Shown here one piece after another: positions 1 through 7,600 of a stretch of 11,515 bases of DNA. A program made the position numbers and the translations under genes. The notes under the pieces were generated by a model that did no database searches, was not told the DNA's origin, and saw only the letters and a program-made list of their open reading frames with translations. Origin of the DNA: Verrucomicrobia bacterium 12-59-8 (GTDB lineage: Bacteria; Verrucomicrobiota; Verrucomicrobiae; Verrucomicrobiales; Verrucomicrobiaceae); the NCBI GenBank assembly GCA_002279765.1, contig NCCR01000126.1:1-11515 (forward strand), read 5' to 3'. Position 1 is the stretch's first letter, and each line of letters begins with the position of its first letter.

Positions 1-1
1 T

Positions 2-529
2 TTCTTTGAAAAGGCGGGATTGAAGGCCTTGCGCAAGATGCCCGCGACGTTTCGCGGCGGTGGTCGCGCACAAACGTTTGATGCCTACTGCACCGCCGTG
101 AAAAACCGCAGGCCGGATGAACTGCCGCTGCTGCTGGTGGACAGCGAAGATCTGGTGACCACCGGCCCCAGCGCGTGGAAACACCTGAAAGTGCGCGATG
201 GCTGGAGCAAGCCTGCAGGCGCAGGCAATCACGATGCATTCTTGATGATCACCTGCATGGAGACTTGGTTTGTGGCTGATCGGGCATCGCTGAAGCAATT
301 TTTTCACGGCTGCTGGCGCAACCAATCTCTTCCGCAGTGGCCGCAGCTTGAGATCGTGGAAAAGACGAAGATCTTTCGTGCATTGGATCAAGCAACAACC
401 GCGTGCGGCGCACGCAGATACTCGAAAGGGAAAGTGTCGTTTGAGCTATTGCAGAGTATTGAGCCTGCCGAGGTTGAAAGGGTCTGCCCTGCGGCCAAGG
501 TTCTTTTGGAGCGCTTACGGAGCATTTGA
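2..529 (+). CDS. DUF4276 family protein, 5'-truncated by window edge
   Basis: The reading frame is open from base 2 to the TGA at 527-529. The TTG at 20 lies inside the gene, because codons before it continue a family-like sequence (FFEKAGLKALRKMP), so the true start is outside the window. About 175 residues are visible. I recognise DUF4276 from memory by four stretches in order: an acidic 'LLLVDSEDLV' strand, 'W-K-H-L-K-V-R-D-G-W', 'M-E-T-W-F-V-A-D' before an F/H/G-rich segment, and a C-terminal 'KGKVSFELLQSIEPAEV' block. The VDSED segment resembles the acidic strand of Toprim-like folds (inference). Family members often sit directly after an AAA/SMC-like ATPase gene and are suspected of roles in DNA processing or phage defence; any such partner would lie left of this window. 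The biochemical function is unknown. The gene converges with thrS. Confidence 0.82.
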   Translation, partial: FFEKAGLKALRKMPATFRGGGRAQTFDAYCTAVKNRRPDELPLLLVDSEDLVTTGPSAWKHLKVRDGWSKPAGAGNHDAFLMITCMETWFVADRASLKQFFHGCWRNQSLPQWPQLEIVEKTKIFRALDQATTACGARRYSKGKVSFELLQSIEPAEVERVCPAAKVLLERLRSI

Positions 530-545
530 ACAAGCGTTGAGGCAA

Positions 546-613
546 TCAAGCAGGGTCAAGTGTCGTCAAGTGGTCAAGCATCGCGCCTTGACCCTCTTGA
601 CAACTCTTTGACC
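546..613. repeat. Phased TCAAG direct/inverted repeat cluster
   Basis: TCAAG occurs at 546-550, 556-560, 566-570 and 574-578, starting 10, 10 and 8 bp apart. It is followed by the inverted form CTTGA at 587-591 and 596-600, and by a TTTGACC variant at 607-613. The arrangement allows alternative hairpins (552-560 with 587-595, or 572-578 with 587-593). It lies between the ends of two convergent genes. It may be a two-way transcription stop or a protein-binding array; the sequence does not decide. Confidence 0.5.
572..593. terminator. Candidate bidirectional hairpin between convergent genes
   Basis: GGTCAAG (572-578) and CTTGACC (587-593) form a perfect 7-bp stem with an 8-nt loop. A longer alternative pairs AGGGTCAAG (552-560) with CTTGACCCT (587-595), 9 bp with a 26-nt loop. 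The site is about 40 bp past the DUF4276 stop and 30 bp past the thrS stop. Neither side has a good T-tract, so it is only a weak intrinsic terminator on sequence grounds. Confidence 0.3.
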
Positions 614-622
614 TCTGCAGCC

Positions 623-2584
623 CTACAGCCTCCGCTCCTTCACCTCCGCCGCAATCTCAGCAAGGAACTCCGCAATCGGCTTCACACCGAGATCACCCTT
701 CTTGCTATGGCGCACCGCCACGCACTGAGCAGCAGCTTCCTTCTCACCCAGAACGAGCATGTAAGGAATCCGATCAAGCTGGGCCAACCGGATCTTGGCA
801 CCGATCTTATCAGCGTCGTTGTTCAGTGAGACACGCAGACCGGCGTCTTTGAGCTGCGCATAGATCTCATCCGCAAAGGCATCCACCTTCTCGCTGATGG
901 TCAGGATGCGCACCTGCTCAGGGGCGAGCCAGGTCGGGAAGTGGCCGGCGAAGTGCTCGATGAGCACGCCGCAGAAACGCTCCATGCTGCCGAAAGGCGC
1001 ACGGTGAATCATCACCGGGCGATGCGGACGGTTGTCAGCGCCATTGTAGGTCAGGTCAAAGCGCACAGGCAGGACGTAGTCCACCTGCACGGTGCCGAGC
1101 TGCCATTCGCGGCCGATGACGTCCTTGATGACGAAGTCGATTTTCGGGCCGTAGAACGCCGCTTCGCCGGGCTCTTCGGTGAAGGGCACGCCCAGTGTGG
1201 CGGCGGCTTCGCGGCACGCAGCTTCGGCTTTGTCCCACTGCTCAGTATTGCCGGTGAACTTGCTACTGTCGGGGTCGCGCAGACCTACGCGCACCCGGTA
1301 GTCGTGCATGCCGAGGGTGTTGAGCACGATTTTGACGAGGCTAAGACAGCCCAGGACTTCCTTGGCCACCTGTTCTTCGGTGCAGAAGAGATGGGCGTCG
1401 TCCTGCGTGAAGCCACGGACGCGGGTCAGCCCGTTCAACTCACCGCTCTGCTCCCAGCGATACACCGTGCCAAATTCGGCAAGGCGCACGGGAAGGTCGC
1501 GATAGCTGCGCGGCTGGCTGTCGTAAATCTTGATGTGATGCGGGCAGTTCATCGGCTTCAGCAGGAAGCCGTCGAGCAACTGCTCATCGGGAAGCACTCG
1601 GTCCTCGGTGATGACTTCTTTGCCGGCACGCTCGTTGAGCTGCTGGCGCATGCGGGCAGACACGGCACCGAGGCGCTCCATGACTTCACAGCAGCCGCAG
1701 CCTTCTTTGATCACCTTGGCGAGGTCGTCGTTTTCAATGACCGGCGCGAACTGGCTGTCTTTGTAATAAGGGAAGTGACCGCTGGTCTTGTAGAGACCCA
1801 CTTTGCCGATGTGCGGCGTGAAGACCTGGCTGTAGCCCTGCTTGCGCAGTTCCTCGCTGATGAAATTCTGCAGTTCCTGACGCAGGATCGCGCCATTGGG
1901 CGTCCAAAGAATAAGCCCCTGCCCCACTTCTTCGTCGATGTGGTAAAGTTTGAGTTCCTTGCCCAGCTTGCGGTGGTCGCGTTTCTTCGCCTCTTCGAGT
2001 TGTTCGAGATGCTTGGCGAGTTCTTCGCTCGTTGGGAAAGCGGTGCCGTAGAGGCGCTGGAGCTGCGGCTTGGTGTCGTCGCCCATGTAGAAGGCGCTGG
2101 CGACTGACATGATCTTCACATGCTTGCACTTGCCACTGTAGCCCACGTGCGGCCCGGCGCAAAGATCGATGAAGTCACCGTTCTGGAAAGTCGAGATCTG
2201 CTCGCCTTCAGGAATCTTTTCCAGCAGGTCCAGTTTGAACGTGCTCGGATTCCCCGGACGCTCCGTCAGACCACCCAGGCGGCCGGATTTTGCGAGTGCG
2301 ATGGCTTCGTCACGGCTGACGCCCTTCCATTCAAACTTCTGGTTCTCCTTCGAGATTTTCTTCATCTCGGCCTCGATCTTCTCGAAGTCATCCGGGGTGA
2401 TGCGGTGATCTGGGAGGTCGAAGTCGTAGTAGAAGCCGTTTTCGACCGGCGGGCCGTAGGCAAACTGGGCATTGGGCCACAGGCGCAGGATGGCGGTGGC
2501 CATCACGTGGGCACAGGAGTGGCGCAGGCGATCGATGTCAGACATCTGAGCGCGTTCTTCGAGGGTCTTGCGGGCTTCGGACAT
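623..2584 (-). CDS. thrS: Threonine--tRNA ligase, TGS-less
   Basis: Cytoplasmic class II synthetase charging tRNA-Thr with threonine using ATP. Residues here are numbered from the longest frame (TTG at 2632, 669 aa). I prefer the ATG at 2584, residue 17 of that frame, giving 653 aa; an ATG at 2545 is also possible, and no start has a clear ribosome binding site. The editing domain has HxxxH (His38, His42) and C-x-G-P-H (Cys158, His162). The catalytic core has the zinc ligands Cys363 (MNCPHH), His414 (DDAHLF) and His543 (MIHRA), motif 2 (YRWEQSGELNGLTRVRGF) and motif 3 (APFGSMERF). The anticodon-binding domain covers about 570-669. Two oddities: only 37 residues precede the editing motif, so the usual N-terminal TGS domain is missing, and there is an insert of about 45-50 residues at roughly 300-352 containing C-G-C-C. 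All catalytic residues are present, so it should be active. It appears to be transcribed alone. Confidence 0.96.
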   Translation of the reverse strand: MSEARKTLEERAQMSDIDRLRHSCAHVMATAILRLWPNAQFAYGPPVENGFYYDFDLPDHRITPDDFEKIEAEMKKISKENQKFEWKGVSRDEAIALAKSGRLGGLTERPGNPSTFKLDLLEKIPEGEQISTFQNGDFIDLCAGPHVGYSGKCKHVKIMSVASAFYMGDDTKPQLQRLYGTAFPTSEELAKHLEQLEEAKKRDHRKLGKELKLYHIDEEVGQGLILWTPNGAILRQELQNFISEELRKQGYSQVFTPHIGKVGLYKTSGHFPYYKDSQFAPVIENDDLAKVIKEGCGCCEVMERLGAVSARMRQQLNERAGKEVITEDRVLPDEQLLDGFLLKPMNCPHHIKIYDSQPRSYRDLPVRLAEFGTVYRWEQSGELNGLTRVRGFTQDDAHLFCTEEQVAKEVLGCLSLVKIVLNTLGMHDYRVRVGLRDPDSSKFTGNTEQWDKAEAACREAAATLGVPFTEEPGEAAFYGPKIDFVIKDVIGREWQLGTVQVDYVLPVRFDLTYNGADNRPHRPVMIHRAPFGSMERFCGVLIEHFAGHFPTWLAPEQVRILTISEKVDAFADEIYAQLKDAGLRVSLNNDADKIGAKIRLAQLDRIPYMLVLGEKEAAAQCVAVRHSKKGDLGVKPIAEFLAEIAAEVKERRL

Positions 2585-2648
2585 GGTTGTAAGTGGGGCC
2601 GTGTCCATGCCGCAGGACGCGACGAGATTCAAGACGATAACGACGAGT

Positions 2649-2668
2649 AAAACAGGCCGACATGCCTG
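2649..2668 (-). terminator. Likely intrinsic terminator of the exported-protein gene
   Basis: Read on the minus strand, CAGGC (2668-2664), a 6-nt loop and GCCTG (2657-2653) are followed at once by TTTT (2652-2649). The GC-rich stem with an adjacent T-run lies about 40 bp after the stop of the gene at 2708-3535 and before thrS, where a stop between independent units would be expected. The stem is short (5 bp). Confidence 0.45.
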
Positions 2669-2675
2669 CGTTTCA

Positions 2676-2689
2676 CAGACCGCAGCTAC
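2676..2689. repeat. Copy of a short shared intergenic sequence
   Basis: CAGACCGCAGCTAC here matches CAGATCGCAGCTAC at 3692-3705 in 13 of 14 bases. Both are intergenic and in the same orientation. It may be a degraded copy of the element at 3646-3708. Confidence 0.3.
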
Positions 2690-2707
2690 TCAACGCCTCC
2701 CGCGCTT

Positions 2708-3535
2708 TTATTGCACACCAGTGGCAGGTGTGATCAAACGACGGCGGGACACCATGGGAACACTGCCAGAACTGGCGGCCGAGTTTCCGCCGTTCACCGT
2801 CGGATTTCCTACCGCTACGGACGGATTCACATTGCCATTCGTGCGGTTGGCCGCAGCCATAGCGGTGTTTGCTGGCTGCCCACCATAGGTCGGGACGGGG
2901 GCACGGCCTTGGTTTCCTTGGGGGAGCGGTGGCAGCGTCACTCTCGGCGCTGCCTGAGCTGTTCCGGGCAAAGGCACAGGAATCCTTGGTTGCTGACCGC
3001 CAGGGGGCGGGGCACCGGGTCGTTGTTGGCCCGGCATGCCGGGTGGCTGCCCTGGTTGCACCCGAGGTGCTTCCGCACCGGCGATTTGCTTCAAGTAGTC
3101 ATCATTATACCGTACCTCAGAGGTTTGCGCCCCCAGCGTCACTTCGGCAACGATGTCCTTGCGGCTGGCACCGAGCTGAATGTTCTTCAACTGCATGCCA
3201 TTGGCGGCTGACTGCTTTTTTCTGAGTGTGATGCGCTCACCGGTCTTGACGTTGACCACCACAACCGTGGGATCTTTGGCGTCACCGTAGTAGGAGCCAA
3301 TGGCAAGATCCTTCGCAAACGAATCCTGCTCCACAACAGTAGGCGCCGTTTTCAAGGTGAAGGGATTTTTGTTCCATCCCGCTTCGTAACGATCAATAGG
3401 ATACGCCTTTGGCGCGGTGAACACGCCGGGCTCGTCCGCACAGACAGCACCAGAGGCCCCCAGGCACAACACGACCAGCAGGACAACCCGCGAGAGGTTC
3501 TCCGCTGGAGGTTGATGCAAGAATTGCAGGTTCAT
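2708..3535 (-). CDS. Exported Pro/Gly/Asn-rich protein, weakly PilP/GspC-like
   Basis: No firm family recognised. The ATG at 3535 gives 275 aa; an in-frame TTG at 3544 would add three residues. In the longer numbering (278 aa), a signal peptide has its hydrophobic core at about 19-33 and a likely cleavage site after A-V-C-A (residue 36). A compact region at about 40-155 contains 'NKNPFTLK', 'GSYYGDAKDPTVVVVNVKTG' and 'GMQLKNIQLG'. The N-P-F start and short beta-strand pattern recall PilP and GspC/PulC domains of type IV pilus and type II secretion systems, but this is a weak impression. From about 156 to the end it is low-complexity and rich in Pro, Gly, Gln, Asn and Ala, ending in 'VSRRRLITPATGVQ', so probably disordered. 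It probably acts in the periplasm or at the cell surface. About 200 bp separate it from the upstream operon, so it probably has its own promoter. Confidence 0.75.
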   Translation of the reverse strand: MNLQFLHQPPAENLSRVVLLVVLCLGASGAVCADEPGVFTAPKAYPIDRYEAGWNKNPFTLKTAPTVVEQDSFAKDLAIGSYYGDAKDPTVVVVNVKTGERITLRKKQSAANGMQLKNIQLGASRKDIVAEVTLGAQTSEVRYNDDYLKQIAGAEAPRVQPGQPPGMPGQQRPGAPPPGGQQPRIPVPLPGTAQAAPRVTLPPLPQGNQGRAPVPTYGGQPANTAMAAANRTNGNVNPSVAVGNPTVNGGNSAASSGSVPMVSRRRLITPATGVQ

Positions 3536-3645
3536 CCGATTCAAATCAAAGGGCTGGGGAATGAGAAGTCCGACGATTGCAGAAATGTATCACAGTGCTG
3601 TCCTGAGCAAAAATCGCAATAGGAACCTTTGAGCAAACGTGAGAT

Positions 3646-3708
3646 TGCGTAGGTCAGAGCACGCACGGGGCGAAGCTACGCCTTATTCTCGCAGATCGCA
3701 GCTACGCA
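3646..3708. repeat. Inverted-repeat-bounded intergenic element
   Basis: TGCGTAG (3646-3652) and CTACGCA (3702-3708) are perfect 7-bp inverted ends of a 63-bp segment. Inside is a near-direct repeat: GAAGCTACGC (3672-3681) and GCAGCTACGC (3698-3707), 9 of 10 identical. A related 14-mer lies at 2676-2689. It sits just after the last gene of the chelatase operon and may act as a processing or termination structure, or be a copy of a dispersed repeat family. Membership of a genome-wide family is not testable from this window. Confidence 0.4.
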
Positions 3709-3736
3709 GGCAAGCTCACCGCGCTGGCTCCTGGTT

Positions 3737-4060
3737 TCACTTCGGCTGGTCTCGGACGTAGATGATCTCACCGGACTTGAGACGATAGGCGGTACCGAGG
3801 CGTTCGCCTTCGCCGCTCTTGCTGGCTTTGCTCTCCTGAAAGCGCTCGATTTTTGCACGTGCGGCGTCGATGTTTTCCGCCGTGGGCGACTTCTCAGCCT
3901 GGGCATCCGTCGGCGCGGAGGGGGCAGGTTTGGGCAGATTGAAATAGCTGACCACTGCGAGCAGCAATGCGGCGGCAAAGGCGATCCACACATCAAAAAG
4001 GTTGAGCAGTCCGGCGGCGGGATCATCCCCCTCGGAGTCGTCCCAGAGGCGCTTCTTCAT
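3737..4060 (-). CDS. DUF2149 family protein, ExbD/MotB-like single-helix partner
   Basis: A 107-aa protein starting at the ATG 4060-4058, which overlaps the exbB-like stop (ATGA). The frame stays open upstream but would overlap that gene, so the longer version is not real. A short acidic N-terminus (WDDSEGDDP) leads into one membrane helix at about 17-40 (core LLNLFDVWIAFAAALLLAVV), with Asp23 near its cytoplasmic end. A Pro/Ala/Lys-rich linker follows (43-65), then a short tail ending 'RLKSGEIIYVRDQ'. The D-plus-hydrophobic pattern matches ExbD, TolR and MotB, where the Asp carries protons through the stator channel. DUF2149 proteins occur beside MotA/TolQ/ExbB-like proteins and CobN-like chelatases, as here. 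Likely role (inference): the moving or proton-relaying partner of the upstream channel protein. No ribosome binding site is visible, so translation is probably coupled to the upstream gene. Confidence 0.85.
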   Translation of the reverse strand: MKKRLWDDSEGDDPAAGLLNLFDVWIAFAAALLLAVVSYFNLPKPAPSAPTDAQAEKSPTAENIDAARAKIERFQESKASKSGEGERLGTAYRLKSGEIIYVRDQPK

Positions 4061-4656
4061 GGGATGGCAGGCCTGCTTGCGAAGGTGAAGAGGTGCTCCA
4101 GCGTGCTCAGGTCTCGCTGATACCAGTTTTTGCGCACGAGATTCATCGTGTAGGAGCAGCAGCCGAGCAGCACCCCCACGACCGTGGCAGTGAAGGCGAC
4201 CACCAGATTGCTGGAAAGCGTGGCGAGATCTCCCGATGCCAGACCCGTTAGCGCCGGCCCCAGCGGTATGAGCGTCCCCATGAGTCCAAGCATGGGCGCA
4301 ATGCGCGTCATCCAGGTGAGGCGTGACAATGAGGCGGCGACTTCGATCTCCAGATCCACCAAACAATGCGGCATATCCCCCGCCCCGCCCCATTGGGCCA
4401 GTAGCTGCTGCAGCCGTGCTGGCAGGCCTGTGGTGGCTGTGCTGAGAATGTGCAGCAGCCGCACCTGATCTCCACCATCCACATGCGCACGTCGGAGTTC
4501 CGCCAGGATGGCTACGACGTGACGACGCCCCAGCCATTCACGCAGGAGCCCGCCCAGCAGCATGGCGCTCCATGCGACAAGTATGATGATGGCCGCCAGC
4601 GTGGGCAGCAGCACCGACTCGGAGATCAGTGAAAGGAGTTGTTCGAGCAGCTTCAT
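4057..4656 (-). CDS. exbB: MotA/TolQ/ExbB-type proton channel protein
   Basis: Inner-membrane proton channel subunit of 199 aa. The ATG at 4656 is chosen because it overlaps the chelatase stop by ATGA and begins MKLLEQLLSL; an upstream in-frame start at 4740 would extend into the chelatase gene. Three membrane helices: about 17-38, 117-138 and 150-172, with a cytoplasmic stretch of about 75 residues between the first two, the usual ExbB layout. Helix 2 starts with A-P-M-L-G-L-M-G-T-L, equivalent to the ExbB/TolQ 'APLLGLLGT' signature; helix 3 has 'AFTATVVGVLLG' with Thr155 and Thr157 at the pore-lining position. The variant 'TLIPLGPAL' in helix 2 is one I associate with channel proteins paired with DUF2149. 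It could power a TonB protein or act directly on the neighbouring chelatase; no tonB is present here. Confidence 0.88.
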   Translation of the reverse strand: MKLLEQLLSLISESVLLPTLAAIIILVAWSAMLLGGLLREWLGRRHVVAILAELRRAHVDGGDQVRLLHILSTATTGLPARLQQLLAQWGGAGDMPHCLVDLEIEVAASLSRLTWMTRIAPMLGLMGTLIPLGPALTGLASGDLATLSSNLVVAFTATVVGVLLGCCSYTMNLVRKNWYQRDLSTLEHLFTFASRPAIP

Positions 4657-7600
4657 GAAGTGGAACCGGCTCGCTTGAAGAAACCGACCATGATCAAAAG
4701 CACAGCTATAGCGCCGATCAACCAAGCGAATGAATTCCAAACCGGCTCCAGCACGCTCCCCTCCTGCTGCGGCTGCGGTGCCTGTTCCCTAGCCTCACTA
4801 ATCTGCGGGCCGCTGACTTTCTCGACCGTCGCGGACGGAATCTCCGTACTTTGCTGCAGCTTTGCCCGCATGTCCTGCGCCAGCGTGGCTGATTCCTGAT
4901 CTCCCGGCGCGGTGAGTTTGGCGCTGACATAGTCGGCCATGCGCGTATTTCCACCGCTGACGAGACCGCCGGAGTCGCCATGGGCCTTCACCGAGGTGGC
5001 GTAGAGTTTTGTCAGCGTCTGCAACTGCTCGGGCGTGGCCTTCCACAGGTCTTTGCGCGCGGCTTCGATCAGCGTGGCGCTGATTTCCTGCATGGCATGG
5101 GGCGACACGCGGTCAAACCACTCGCTCAGGTTCAGCTTGTGCTTGTCGTTGATCAGCACGTCATAGACCTCGTCCCATGTTTCCTGCGTGATGCTTTCCC
5201 TGCGCGTGACAGACCAGCCGAAGGTGTTCTTGACCAGTTCAGAGATGTGGCCTGCCCCGGCGTAGTCGTGCGACTTCATGCCTTCAAGCCAGCGGCGGTT
5301 CAGCAGTTCCGATTTCAAATTGGCCGCCAGCACTTCTTCGAAGTCACGCACTCGCGCCCCGCTGGGATCGCGCACGTCGGAGATGAGCGCGGCAGGCGAT
5401 TTGCCGGTGACTTTTTTCACCGCCATGCTGAGTCCGCCGAGATACTCATAGGCATGGTGATTGGAAAGCTGGCTGGTCATGTTGGACGCCCACACGCGCA
5501 GCACGGTGTCGGTGTTTTGCAGCGCCTCATCGTAGAGACCGTCCACCTTCTCCCCCCAGGTGTCCTGGGTGTACACAAAGCTCATGTTGTCGGTGTACAC
5601 ATCGGTGATCTCGTCGTCCTTGTCCCACACGCCGGAGCGCGGCACGAGGTAGAGAATGTTCGTGCCGCTCATGTTGCCCGGCTTGGTACCAAAGATGCGC
5701 GCAGCGGCAAACTGATCCGCTCGCGCACTGGAGAAGCCGCGCTGAAGCAGCCGCGCATGCGTGGCCGCGACCGCCTCGCGCACCGGATTCGCGCTCTCAG
5801 GCGCTGAGGCAGCGAGACGCACCGCTTTGTCGAGCAGCGTCACGCGCGTGGGAAAGTTCTCCTTGTACTGACCACCCATGGCGATGAACACCTCCACCCG
5901 AGGCCGCCCTAGTTCTTCGGCGGGAATGAGCTCCACATCGATGACGAGGTTGTTCTGGTTCCAAATCGGACGCACCCCGAGCAGCGCGAAAATTTGCCCC
6001 TCCATCACGCCAAAGTCGCGCATGGTTTCCATGCCATTCAAATCCAGCGCGATCTTTTTCGGCTTCCGCGTCCGCAGCAGTTCATCCACCAGCTTGCGTG
6101 CGGTCTCCCACGCGGGGCGTGTCGGGATTTCCTCGGGGTTGAGCGAGTACAAATTGCGTCCGCCAGGAGCGCTCGCTGGATTACGGATCGGATCAGGCCC
6201 CGGCCCCGGCTCGATGTAATGACCACCCAGTGCCGTGAGCAAACCGGCGTGCTCTTTCCCTGCGTCCAGCAGACGTGTGCGCACATCCCGTGCGAACTCC
6301 AGATCCTTCTGCAGCTCCGTGGTCATGCGGATGTCTGCAGGCGGGGCACCATCCAAAGCCGCGCTGAGGAACTCTGCAGCCTTGGTTTTATCCTGCTGCT
6401 TGTGCTCCTCGGCAGCGCGATGCAGCCCGCGAGTGGCGGCGAGATGATCAAGCAAGGGTTCGCCGAGGATCTGCACCAGATAGGGCACCATTTCGTCAGC
6501 ATGCGGCCCTTCGCCCAGCACATGCAGCCTCAGCGGAGTACGTGACTCAAACAGATTGTGCAGATGCTCATCGAGCCGCGTGACTGCCGCATCATCCAGC
6601 ACCTCGGCACCGCTACCATGCAGCTTGGCCTCACGCGCCTGCTGGCTGACACGCTTGCGATACTCCTCTTTAAGCAGGCCATCCTCCAGGGTGCGAAACT
6701 TGTGGATGTCTTCGTGCAGATTCTTGAATTCGTCATCAAGACCGGCGGCAAGCGCGGGTGGCGGCATGTGATCCACCAGCGCTGCGTAGGAGCGACGGCG
6801 CGCCAGCGTGGCCTCGCCCAGATTGTCCGTGATCCACAGATCAACCACCGGCATGTGCCCGACGCAGATGTCGCTCCAGCAGTCTTTGGAAAGCCCGGCT
6901 TCTTTGCCCGGCAGCAGCTCCAGCGTGCCGTGCGTGCCCCAGTGAACAATGGCATCGGCATGGAACTGCTCATCAAGCCACCAGTAGAAGGCGAGGTAGT
7001 TGTGCGGCGGCGGCACATCCCGATTGTGCAGCAGGCTTTCATCCTGCTTCTCACCGCGCTCTGGCTGTGGCATGAGCACGAGATTTCCCATCTCGATTTT
7101 TGGCAGCACGATGTGCGGCTCACCATTGCGCTGCACCACCATGATGCGCCCCGGCGGCGGTCCGAATTTCTCCACCATCGTCTTTCGCGCCGCTTCGCTG
7201 AGCTTGGTGTTAAACCACTCTTCATACTGATGCAGCGGCACTAGCACGGGCTGAGATTCATCCACCAGTTTTTCGAGATCTCCCTGCACCCACGGCCCGA
7301 TGTTGCGCCCGACGCGCTTCAAGTCCGCGATGAGTTCAGGCGTATTCGCGGGTGTGTTTTTCAGCGTAAAACCCGCCTCCTGCAGGTGTGGCAGGAAGCG
7401 CATGAAACTCTCCGGGGCATCGAGAAAGCCACCCGTGGGGCTGCCGCGCATCAGGTCATCCTGGCCCAGCCCTTTGTTGTAATAGATGAGCGCGATTTTC
7501 TTCTCTGCATTGCTCTTGCGCTTCAGTGACGCCCAGCGCGCAGCGCGTGCGGCAAAGGCATCGATGCGGTCTGGAATCGGTTCATGCAGGCGAAAGCCTT

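Noticed and set aside
941..2107. 388-aa open frame on the plus strand
   Set aside because: It lies entirely antisense to thrS, whose motifs are unmistakable; it has Ala/Val/Glu-rich shadow composition and no recognisable domain.
3737..4537. Long version (266 aa) of the DUF2149 gene
   Set aside because: The first 159 residues run out of frame through the exbB-like gene and look random; the ATG at 4060 with an ATGA overlap gives the clean family protein.
4980..5807. 275-aa plus-strand open frame
   Set aside because: Antisense to the CobN-like gene; a GC-driven shadow with His/Arg-rich composition and no family resemblance.
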